From SHVZ01 sp041906305 (lineage in GTDB: Bacteria > Pseudomonadota > Alphaproteobacteria > SHVZ01), in assembly GCA_041906305.1 (NCBI GenBank), contig JAYRJL010000003.1, positions 496,001 to 560,000 of the forward strand: a stretch of DNA of 64,000 nt, given 5' to 3'. Positions 52,974 to 60,326 of the stretch are shown here, piece by piece. The position numbers were made by a program, and so were the translations under genes. Position 1 is the first letter of the stretch; the number at the start of each line of letters is the position of its first letter. The notes under the pieces are model-generated. The model did not search any database and had not been told where the DNA came from. It worked only from the letters and a program-made list of their open reading frames with translations.

Positions 52974-53845
52974 AGGCTGAATCCGTCGGTTCCGACGATG
53001 TCGTGCTGCCGTTCCAGGTCGATGGTCTGAACATCCGCGGCCGCGTCGCCAGGCTAGGCCCGTCGCTCGACACGATCCTTCGCCAGCACGCCTATCCGCG
53101 GCCCGTCAGCCGGCTGCTCGGCGAGGCGATGGCGCTATCGGCGGCGGTCGGGTCCTCGCTCAAGTTCGACGGCGTCTTCTCGGTCCAGGCCAAGGGCAAC
53201 GGGCCGGTGAAGCTGCTGGTCGTCGACATGACCTCGGCCGGGCATCTCCGGGGATATGCGCAGCTCGCGGGCAAGCCGATCGCAGCCGACGAGCGCCGAC
53301 TCGACCACCTCGTCGGCAAGGGCCAGCTCGCCTTCACCGTCGACCAGGGACCGGACACCGAGCGCTACCAGGGCATCGTCGAGCTCGGCGAGGACACCCT
53401 CGCTGGCGCCGCCGACCACTATTTCAAGCAGTCCGAGCAGCTGAGCACGCGGCTGATCCTGGCCTCGGGCCTCGGCACCGCTTGGCGCGCGAGCGCGCTG
53501 ATGGTCCAGCGCCTGCCGGGCGAGAGCGCCGACCCCGACGCCTGGAACCGGACGCTGCACCTCCTCGACAGCCTGAGCGAAGACGAGCTGCTCGATCCTG
53601 AGCTCAGGGCCGAGGATCTGCTCTTCCGCCTTTTCCATGCCGAGGGAGTGCGGGTGTTCTCGCCCCGACCGGTCGAGGCCAGGTGCCGTTGCACGCGCGA
53701 GCGGGCGGAAGGGGCCCTCAGGCTCGTGCCCGAGTCGGATCTTCCGGATCTCATGGTCGACGGGCGGTTCATCGTGACCTGCCAATTCTGCAACGCCAGC
53801 AACATCTTCTCGGAAGAAGACGTGCGGCAGTTGCGGGCGAGCTAA
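52961..53845 (+). CDS. hslO: Hsp33 redox-regulated chaperone
   Basis: This roughly 294-residue cytoplasmic holdase is activated by oxidative stress when its zinc centre is oxidised. The C-terminal zinc motif is C-R-C, 29 residues, then C-Q-F-C, within the CXC-X27-32-CXXC rule. The N-terminal core (RVARLGPSLDTILRQHAYP, LSAAVGSSLKFDG) is intact. The start is most likely GTG at 52961 (MSLLKAESVGSDD), inside the end of argF. The TTG one codon earlier is an alternative. The much longer frame upstream is argF out of frame. The argF-hslO pairing recurs in alphaproteobacteria. Confidence 0.93.
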   Translation: MSLLKAESVGSDDVVLPFQVDGLNIRGRVARLGPSLDTILRQHAYPRPVSRLLGEAMALSAAVGSSLKFDGVFSVQAKGNGPVKLLVVDMTSAGHLRGYAQLAGKPIAADERRLDHLVGKGQLAFTVDQGPDTERYQGIVELGEDTLAGAADHYFKQSEQLSTRLILASGLGTAWRASALMVQRLPGESADPDAWNRTLHLLDSLSEDELLDPELRAEDLLFRLFHAEGVRVFSPRPVEARCRCTRERAEGALRLVPESDLPDLMVDGRFIVTCQFCNASNIFSEEDVRQLRAS

Positions 53846-53943
53846 ATTCCGCCACGGTATCGAGGTATGTTTTCTCGGGAACGGCCCCAGGGCCGCCCGG
53901 GTTACCCGCCCAGCCATCCGGCAGACCGAGACGAGGCCCCAAG

Positions 53944-54546
53944 ATGTCGAAGATGTCGCTCCTGAAGAAGCTCGCCCTCCTCGCCGTCGTCGTCCTCCCC
54001 GCCGCCTGCGCCGCACCGCCGCCGGTCCGGCTGCCCGACATGACCTTCACCGACCGGCCGCGCTTCCTGCTGGACGTCGCCGAGATCAAGGTGGTCGACC
54101 AGTACCAGCCGACGTTCCGCCTGCCGAACGTCGAGCATCAGGCGCCGGTGCCGCCGGCAAAGGCGATCGAGCGCTGGGCCCGCGACCGCCTCGTGCCGGT
54201 TGGCAATACCGGTACCGCCACCGTGACGATCAAGGACGCGCGCATCCTCGAAAGCTCGCTCCGCGTGACGCCCGGCGTCCAGGGCGTCTTCACCAAGGAG
54301 CAGGCGGCCCGCTACGACGCCTTCGTCGACGTCTCGATCGAGATCAAGCCGACCCAGATCAACATGCCCGAAGGCAGCGCCAGCGCGCGCGCCGAGCGCA
54401 GCCGGACGGTGCCCGAAGGCATCTCGCCCAACGAACTCGATCGCGTGCTCTACGAACTGGTGGAGGGGGTGATGCGCGATCTCGACGTCCAGCTCGACGC
54501 CAACGTCCAGCGCTTCCTCGCCCCCTACATCAAGGGTACTCGCTAG
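53944..54546 (+). CDS. putative lipoprotein of unknown function
   Basis: This 200-residue protein has a lipoprotein-type signal peptide (MSKMSLLKKLALLAVVVLPAAC, truncated here to show the C22 lipobox as LPAAC). Proline at -3 is not ideal. The mature part contains a GTATVTIKDARILESSLRV strand-rich segment and a charged TKEQAARYDAFVDVSIEI segment. These resemble small alphaproteobacterial envelope lipoproteins with no known role. The ATG at 53944 is the first start that gives a signal peptide. The frame extends upstream only as a shadow of hslO. It shares the stop palindrome CTAG with the convergent amidohydrolase. Confidence 0.78.
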   Translation: MSKMSLLKKLALLAVVVLPAACAAPPPVRLPDMTFTDRPRFLLDVAEIKVVDQYQPTFRLPNVEHQAPVPPAKAIERWARDRLVPVGNTGTATVTIKDARILESSLRVTPGVQGVFTKEQAARYDAFVDVSIEIKPTQINMPEGSASARAERSRTVPEGISPNELDRVLYELVEGVMRDLDVQLDANVQRFLAPYIKGTR

Positions 54547-55565
54547 CGTCCCTCGAAACCGGCGAGGAACGACGCGGCATTCGCGCCTAGGCTCGCCGAG
54601 AGATAGCCGCCTTCCTGGATCAGCACGGTCGGCAGATCCAGGGCGGCGATCTCGCGCGCCATCCGCCGGAATCCCTCGGTCGTGATCTTGAGGATGCCGA
54701 GCGGATCGTCGGCAGCAGCGTCGAGGCCGAGCGACACCAGCAGCACCGACGGCCCATAGGCGCGGATGCGCGCGAGCGCACGCTCCAGCGCGGGCATGTA
54801 GGCGTCGTCGCCGGTCCCCGGCGGCAGCGGGATGTTGAACGTTGCCCCCGCCCCTGCCCCGTCGCCGGTCTCGTCCGCATAGCCGGCATAGAACGGGTAG
54901 TAGACGGCCGGATCGGCATGCAGAGAGACGAACAGCACGTCCGGCCGCCGCCAGAAGATGCCCTGCGTGCCGTTGCCGTGATGGACGTCGACGTCGAGGA
55001 TCGCGACGTTGCCCTTGGCCCTGGCTGCGACGTCGGCGGCGATCGCGACGTTGTTGAGGAAGCAGAAGCCGCCCGACTGATCGGCATAGGCGTGATGGCC
55101 GGGCGGCCGGCAGAGCCCGTAAGCGACCCGCTCCCCGGCCAGCACCGCCTCGGTCGCCGCGAGCGCGCAGTCGACCGCGGCGAGGCATCCCTCCCAGGTG
55201 CCGTCGTCGACCGGACAGGCGGTGTCGGCTTGGTACCAGCCGGCGCGCGCCACCGGATGCGGGGAGGCATGCGCCATGTTCCGGCCGGGATGCACGTTCG
55301 GGATGATTGCCGGCGAGGCGCCGGGCAGCGCCCGCCACGCCTTGTAGCCATCCTTGAGGAAGGCGAGATAGCCGACGTCGTGCACCGCTTCGACCGCTTC
55401 GGTGCCGTGCTTCTTCGAGGCCTCGATCCTGTGGCCGGCCTGGGTCAGCGCCTTCAGCATGACCTCGGCCCGTTCCGGCTTCTCCGGGCTCTCGACCACC
55501 TGGCCGCGCATGATGAAGGACTTGGGGAAGTGCCGGACGTGGTCCGGCGAATGGAAGACGCGCAT
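54543..55565 (-). CDS. acetylpolyamine amidohydrolase-like protein (class II histone deacetylase superfamily)
   Basis: This 340-residue zinc deacetylase has every catalytic position of the acetylpolyamine amidohydrolase family at nearly the same numbering. These are H157-H158 in PPGHHAY, D193 and H195 in DVDVHHGNG, D282 in SLGLDAAADD, and Y321 in QEGGYLSAS. The overall length (340) matches that family. It likely removes acetyl groups from acetylated polyamines or related amides in the cytoplasm. The start at 55565 (MRVFHSPDH) matches the family. It is divergent from a carbamoylase with a 51-bp gap. The exact substrate is inferred. Confidence 0.88.
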   Translation of the reverse strand: MRVFHSPDHVRHFPKSFIMRGQVVESPEKPERAEVMLKALTQAGHRIEASKKHGTEAVEAVHDVGYLAFLKDGYKAWRALPGASPAIIPNVHPGRNMAHASPHPVARAGWYQADTACPVDDGTWEGCLAAVDCALAATEAVLAGERVAYGLCRPPGHHAYADQSGGFCFLNNVAIAADVAARAKGNVAILDVDVHHGNGTQGIFWRRPDVLFVSLHADPAVYYPFYAGYADETGDGAGAGATFNIPLPPGTGDDAYMPALERALARIRAYGPSVLLVSLGLDAAADDPLGILKITTEGFRRMAREIAALDLPTVLIQEGGYLSASLGANAASFLAGFEGR

Positions 55566-55616
55566 GGCGCCCAGAGTATCGGCCAGCCACAATGCGCGCC
55601 AGCGGAGGAGAGGCGG

Positions 55617-56858
55617 ATGAAGCGGAACCTGGCGATCGACGGCAGCCGGCTCTGGGCGAGCCTGATGGACATGGCGAAGATCGGCGCGACCGCGAAGGGC
55701 GGCAACGCGCGTCTCGCCGCCTCGGACCTCGATCGCGACGGCCGCGACCTCTTCGTCGGCTGGGCCAAGGCCGCCGGCTGCACGGTCTCGGTCGACCGCA
55801 TCGGCAACATCTTCGTCCGCCGGCCGGGCAAGGATCCGAAGCGGGCGCCGGTGGTGACCGGCAGCCACCTCGACACCCAGCCGACCGGCGGCCGCTTCGA
55901 CGGCGTCTACGGCGTGCTGGCGGGGCTCGAGGTCATCCGCACCCTCAACGACCACGAGATCGAGACCGAGGCGCCGATCGAGGTCGCGGTCTGGACCAAC
56001 GAGGAAGGCTCGCGCTTCTCCCCGGCGATGATGGGCTCGGGCGTCTTCGCCGGGATCTGGCCGGTCGAGGAGATCGAGGCCAAGCAGGACGTCGACGGCA
56101 AGCGCCTCGGCGACGAGCTGAAGCGCATCGGCTATGCCGGCGCGGACAAGGTCGGCGGCCGTCCCTTTGCCGCCTATTTCGAGGCGCATATCGAGCAGGG
56201 CCCGATCCTGGAGGCAGAGGGCAAGACCGTCGGCGTCGTCACCGGCGCGCAAGGCCAGCGCTGGTACGAGATCACGGTGACGGGCCAAGAGGCGCATGCC
56301 GGTCCGACGCCGATGACGCGCCGGAAGGATGCTCTGGTCGGCGCGTCGCGCATGATCGATGCGGTCAACCGGATCGGTCTCGCCCATCCGCCGTACGCCT
56401 GCGCCACGGTCGGCTTCATCCAGTCGAGCCCGAACAGCCGGAACACGATCCCGGGCAAGGTCTTCTTCACCGTCGACTTCCGTCATCCCGACGACGCGAC
56501 GCTGTCGAGAATGGATGCGGAGCTCAAGTCGGCCTGCCGCGAGATCGCGGCGAAGATCGGCCTCGAGGTCCACGTGAAGGACTTCTGGTACTTCCCGCCG
56601 ACGCCGTTCGATGCAGCCTGCGTCGACGCGGTCCGGACGGCAACCGAGCGGCTGGGCTATCCCTCCCGCGAGATCGTATCGGGAGCCGGCCACGACGCGG
56701 TCTATGTCGCGCGCGTGGCGCCGACGGCGATGATCTTCGTGCCGTGCGAGAACGGCATCAGCCACAACGAGGTCGAGAACGCGAAGCCCGAGGACCTGGC
56801 CGCCGGCTGCAACGTGCTCCTGAGCGCGATGCTCGAGCGGGCTGCAGCCGGGACCTGA
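55617..56858 (+). CDS. Zn-dependent hydrolase, hydantoinase/carbamoylase (M20-type) family
   Basis: This 413-residue binuclear metallohydrolase is related to N-carbamoyl-L-amino-acid hydrolase, allantoate amidohydrolase and beta-ureidopropionase. Metal ligands can be placed at H84 (TGSHLDTQPTGG), D95 (RFDGVYG), E129-E130 (WTNEEGSRF), H191 (FEAHIEQG) and H383 (ISHNEVEN). The dimerisation domain carries VTGQEAHAGPTPM. The ATG at 55617 follows a GGAGGAGAGGCGG ribosome-binding site. It could take the carbamoyl product of a hydantoinase, and hyuAB lies 49 kb away in the same window. It diverges from the deacetylase gene. Confidence 0.88.
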   Translation: MKRNLAIDGSRLWASLMDMAKIGATAKGGNARLAASDLDRDGRDLFVGWAKAAGCTVSVDRIGNIFVRRPGKDPKRAPVVTGSHLDTQPTGGRFDGVYGVLAGLEVIRTLNDHEIETEAPIEVAVWTNEEGSRFSPAMMGSGVFAGIWPVEEIEAKQDVDGKRLGDELKRIGYAGADKVGGRPFAAYFEAHIEQGPILEAEGKTVGVVTGAQGQRWYEITVTGQEAHAGPTPMTRRKDALVGASRMIDAVNRIGLAHPPYACATVGFIQSSPNSRNTIPGKVFFTVDFRHPDDATLSRMDAELKSACREIAAKIGLEVHVKDFWYFPPTPFDAACVDAVRTATERLGYPSREIVSGAGHDAVYVARVAPTAMIFVPCENGISHNEVENAKPEDLAAGCNVLLSAMLERAAAGT

Positions 56859-56873
56859 TCTCCGGGCCTGCCG

Positions 56874-58919
56874 CTAGGCGGCGCGGATCTTCGCGAGGAA
56901 CGAGCCGACCTCGGTACGAAGGATCTCGCCCTGCTTCGCCAGGTCGTTGGCGGAGTCGAGCACGCCGCTCGACGCCTTGCCGGTTTCGGCGGCGACCTGG
57001 TTCACCACCGCGATGTTCGCCGACACCTCGCGCGTCCCTTCGGCCGCCTGCAGAACGTTGCGCGAGATTTCCTGTGTCGCCGCACCCTGCTCCTCGACCG
57101 CCGAGGCGATCGCGGTCGAGATCTCGTCGATCCGGCCGATCACCTGGGTGATGCTCTCGATCGCCTTGACCGACAGGCCGGTGACCGCCTGCATCTCGGC
57201 GACCTTCGCCGCGATCTCCTCGGTCGCCTTGCCGGTCTGGGTCGCCAGCGACTTGACCTCGGAGGCCACGACGGCGAAGCCGCGGCCGGCCTCGCCGGCG
57301 CGAGCCGCCTCGATCGTCGCGTTCAGCGCCAGCAGGTTGGTCTGCGAGGCGATCTGGTTGATCAGGCTCACGACGTCGCCGATCTTCTGGGCGGAGACGG
57401 CGAGACCCTCGATCTGGCGGTTGGTGGTCGCGGCTTCCCTGACCGCCTGCTGGGCGATGCGGGCCGACTCGGTCACCTGGCGAGAAATCTCGCGGATCGA
57501 GCTCGATAGCTCCTCGGACGCCGAGGCGACGGTCTGCACGTTGGTCGTCGCCTGCTCCGACGCGGCGGCGACGGCCGTCGACTGACGCTCGGTCTCGTCG
57601 GCAGTGGCCGCCAGCGTCTGGGCCGTCGTCTGCATGTCGCCGGACGCGGTCGAAAGCGCCTTCAGCAGATCGACCGTCGAGCCCTCGAAGGCCATGACGT
57701 ACTGCTCGATGGCGACGGCGCGCGCGGCCTTGCGCTCCTCTTCGGCCCGCTGCAGCGCCGCGAGCTCGTCCGCCTTGATCATGCTTTCCTTGAAGACCTG
57801 GACGGCCTGGGCCATCTCGCCGATCTCGTCGCGACGATCGGCGTCGGGAACGGCGACGGTCTTGTCTCCGCCGGCGAGCTGACGCATCGCCTGGGTCATC
57901 GACGCGAGCGGGCCGACGATTCCGCCGACGACGAGGAAGAGGACCGTGCCGGTGCCGGCGAGCACGGCCAGGGTCAGCGCCGACGCGGTCAGGAAGGCGA
58001 TGCGTGCCCGGTCGCTGATGCTCCCGCTGAGCGCCGCGAGGCCCGCAGTCAGCTGGTCTTCCACCTTCTTCATGAGGTCGATGCGCGCGGTCGCCGTGCG
58101 GAACCAGTAGGCGCTGTCGATTCCCCCGAGCGCCTCGCCCTGGGCGGTGTCCAGGGCGACCTTGCGCATCCGCATGGTCTCGGTCGCCGCCTCACCGGCG
58201 AGCGTCTCGTTGAGGAGCGAAATGTCCGCCGCCTGGGCATAGCGATTGAACAGCCGCAGATAGGTCTCCTGCTCGGCGACGGCGGTGACGAAGCGGCGGA
58301 ACTGTGCGGCATCGAAGGTCCCGGCAGCGAACCCAACGGCGCCGGTCACACGCTCCTGGGCGGCGCGCTCCTTGGCCTGGACGAGGTTGCTGTAGGCGAC
58401 CAGGGATGTCGCCACCTCCGTGCTGGTGATGGCCTTGGACATCTCCTGGATCGTGCCGAGGTAGCGCGTGATCGCCGTCGTGAAGAAGTCGAGGGTCTCG
58501 GACGGGGTGACCTCGAACCGATCGACCCCTCGACGCACGTCGTCGAGCCGGGCGAGCGCCTGGTTGGCTTCCTCGAGGCGACGGGTCCAGTCGGCAGATC
58601 CTGAGCCGGCGAGAGCCTTGATGCCGGCGGACAGCTCGGTGAGGCGCTCCTGGGTGCGGGCACGCTGCGCGGAGAGATCCTGCGCAAGCTGGGCGGACTT
58701 GCTGCCGAGGAAGAGCGAGGTCGTGCCGCGCTCGCGCTGAAGCTCGTGCACGAGCCGGCTGATGTCGGCGCCGACGGCCGCCATCTCGCGAACCCGGGTC
58801 ATCTCGCCCATCGTTGACCATCGCTCGGCGATGAGGAACGTCGCAGCGATGAGGAAGCACGCGAGCACGGGCGCAACCGCGAGCCAGAAGCGATGACGGA
58901 TCTTCAGGTTCTTCAGCAT
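56874..58919 (-). CDS. methyl-accepting chemotaxis protein with nitrate/nitrite-sensing-type (NIT) domain
   Basis: This 681-residue membrane chemoreceptor has TM1 (about residues 13-30) and a large sensor region. The sensor shows the NIT-domain pattern VHELQRERGTTSLFLGSK near residues 57-74. TM2 is near 312-338, followed by a HAMP domain with MAQAVQVFKESM. The C-terminal signalling hairpin carries the hallmark IASQTNLLALNATIEAARAGEAG near 565-587 and VVASEVKSLA. The ATG at 58919 is preceded by a GGAAGGA ribosome-binding site. It stands alone without che genes. Some NIT proteins sense nitrate/nitrite, but the ligand here is unproven. Confidence 0.9.
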   Translation of the reverse strand: MLKNLKIRHRFWLAVAPVLACFLIAATFLIAERWSTMGEMTRVREMAAVGADISRLVHELQRERGTTSLFLGSKSAQLAQDLSAQRARTQERLTELSAGIKALAGSGSADWTRRLEEANQALARLDDVRRGVDRFEVTPSETLDFFTTAITRYLGTIQEMSKAITSTEVATSLVAYSNLVQAKERAAQERVTGAVGFAAGTFDAAQFRRFVTAVAEQETYLRLFNRYAQAADISLLNETLAGEAATETMRMRKVALDTAQGEALGGIDSAYWFRTATARIDLMKKVEDQLTAGLAALSGSISDRARIAFLTASALTLAVLAGTGTVLFLVVGGIVGPLASMTQAMRQLAGGDKTVAVPDADRRDEIGEMAQAVQVFKESMIKADELAALQRAEEERKAARAVAIEQYVMAFEGSTVDLLKALSTASGDMQTTAQTLAATADETERQSTAVAAASEQATTNVQTVASASEELSSSIREISRQVTESARIAQQAVREAATTNRQIEGLAVSAQKIGDVVSLINQIASQTNLLALNATIEAARAGEAGRGFAVVASEVKSLATQTGKATEEIAAKVAEMQAVTGLSVKAIESITQVIGRIDEISTAIASAVEEQGAATQEISRNVLQAAEGTREVSANIAVVNQVAAETGKASSGVLDSANDLAKQGEILRTEVGSFLAKIRAA

Positions 58920-59130
58920 TTGCTCATTCCTTCCCGATTCCGGGTATGAGCACCCCCCACGGATGCCCGGTCCGCGTGGCCATCGCCATCCAGCCACGCT
59001 TCGAAACCGCAGCAAGGATGAATGAGCACGCGCCGGGATTTGAGCGCGCGGGGGCTTAACGTGCCGTTAAGTTCGAACTTCGCTCAGTGTAAAGTTTTGT
59101 ATTCAAGCGTCGCATGATGTGAGCGGCGGC
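58920..59130. promoter_or_regulatory. intergenic region between ctaA and the chemoreceptor, with palindromes
   Basis: This 211-bp gap contains a perfect 12-bp palindrome AAGTTCGAACTT (59069-59080). Next to it is the inverted repeat CTTAAC/GTTAAG (59055-59071). On the minus strand TTTACA (complement of 59093-59098 region) and TTAACG about 17 bp later form a weak promoter candidate for the chemoreceptor. No coding frame or RNA gene is evident. Confidence 0.35.
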
Positions 59131-60219
59131 TCATCTCAAGCGACCGGCGGTCCAGACGGCGAGACCATAGAGCACGAGTGCTCCCGCCTGATGCGTCGCC
59201 GCCACCCCGACCGGCACCTGCAGGATGATCGTCAGGATGCCCAGGCCGATCTGCACCATCGCCATGCCCGCCAGCAGATCGAGCGGTGTCCGCTGGGCGG
59301 GCGTCAACGGCACGCGGCGCGCCGCTGCCCAGAAGGCGAGGATCGAGATCGCCACCGTCTTCGCGAGCCAGCGGTGCAGGAACTGAACGGCGGCAGGCGT
59401 CGAGAAGAAGCCGGTGGCTCCGTCCGCGAGATAGACCTCGTCGGGAATCCACTGGTCGCCCATGGTCGGGAACGTGTTGTAGACGAGGCCGGCATCGAGA
59501 CCGGCGACCAGCGCACCGGAAAGGATCAGCAGGAAGATCGCTGAGACGAGCGCGATCGAAAGACGCCTCAGCCAGCGCGGCGTCGCCTGGCGCGCGACCG
59601 GCAGCGACCGTTCAGTGAGCGCCAGCAAGAGACCGTAGACGAGCACGGCGAGGCCGAGATGCGCGGCGAGGCGCCAGTGGCTGACATGCGGGTCGTCGAC
59701 CAGGCCCGATGCCACCATCCACCAGCCGACGGCGCCCTGCAGCCCGCCCAGGAGCAGCGCCAGCACCAGCCACGGCTTGAGCCATCCCGCAAGCCGGCCC
59801 CTCATCCAGAACCAGACGAGCGGAAGAGCGAAGACGAGGCCGATCAGACGGCCCCAGAGACGGTGGACGTATTCCCACCAGAAGATGCCCTTGAAGTCGT
59901 CGAGGCTCATCCAGGCGTTCAGCTTCTGGAACTCCGGCGTCTGGCGATACGCGGCGAACATCTTCTGCCAGTCCGCATCGGTCATCGGCGGCAACGTACC
60001 GACCAGGGGGCGCCATTCGACCATCGACAGGCCGGACTCGGTCAGCCGCGTGATCGCACCGATCACCGCCATGGCGAAGATCATCGCCGCCGAGAGCTGA
60101 AGCCAGACGATGACCGGGCGAGAGGAGGCCTCCGACATGGCCGCACTATGAGCAGGGGCTTCCGCCTTCGCCAGAGCGACGAAGCGTCGCGCCGCCGAGT
60201 TTCTGCCCGTTTCGAGCAT
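59131..60219 (-). CDS. ctaA: heme A synthase (CtaA/COX15)
   Basis: This 362-residue inner-membrane monooxygenase converts heme O to heme A for aa3-type cytochrome oxidase. About eight TM helices are visible. The COX15 type 2 signatures are ITRLTESGLSMVEWRPL, WWEYVHRLWGRLIGL, VSHWRLAAHLGLA, YNTFPTMGDQWIP and VQFLHRWLAK with the heme-ligand histidines. ATG at 60219 gives MLETGRNSAARR. A later ATG before SEASSRP at about residue 28 is possible. The presence of CtaA implies an aerobic aa3-type respiratory chain. It diverges from the large oxidoreductase by a 107-bp gap. Confidence 0.94.
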   Translation of the reverse strand: MLETGRNSAARRFVALAKAEAPAHSAAMSEASSRPVIVWLQLSAAMIFAMAVIGAITRLTESGLSMVEWRPLVGTLPPMTDADWQKMFAAYRQTPEFQKLNAWMSLDDFKGIFWWEYVHRLWGRLIGLVFALPLVWFWMRGRLAGWLKPWLVLALLLGGLQGAVGWWMVASGLVDDPHVSHWRLAAHLGLAVLVYGLLLALTERSLPVARQATPRWLRRLSIALVSAIFLLILSGALVAGLDAGLVYNTFPTMGDQWIPDEVYLADGATGFFSTPAAVQFLHRWLAKTVAISILAFWAAARRVPLTPAQRTPLDLLAGMAMVQIGLGILTIILQVPVGVAATHQAGALVLYGLAVWTAGRLR

Positions 60220-60258
60220 GGAATTTTCCCGACCCTGCCAAAAAGGGAGGGAAATCGC

Positions 60259-60286
60259 CCCCGAATCGGGGTGACGGCCCCTATAT
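60259..60286 (+). promoter_or_regulatory. palindrome and -10-like element upstream of the Nfn-like oxidoreductase
   Basis: CCCCGAATCGGGG (60259-60271) is a palindrome of two 6-bp arms around a central A. CTATAT, a good alphaproteobacterial -10, lies at 60281-60286. The palindrome overlaps where a -35 would be and no TTGAC is present. This suggests a promoter that depends on a bound regulator. The arrangement is suggestive only. Confidence 0.35.
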
Positions 60287-60326
60287 TTCACGCTACCTCC
60301 TGCCTTCCCATCGCGGATGCCTGCTT

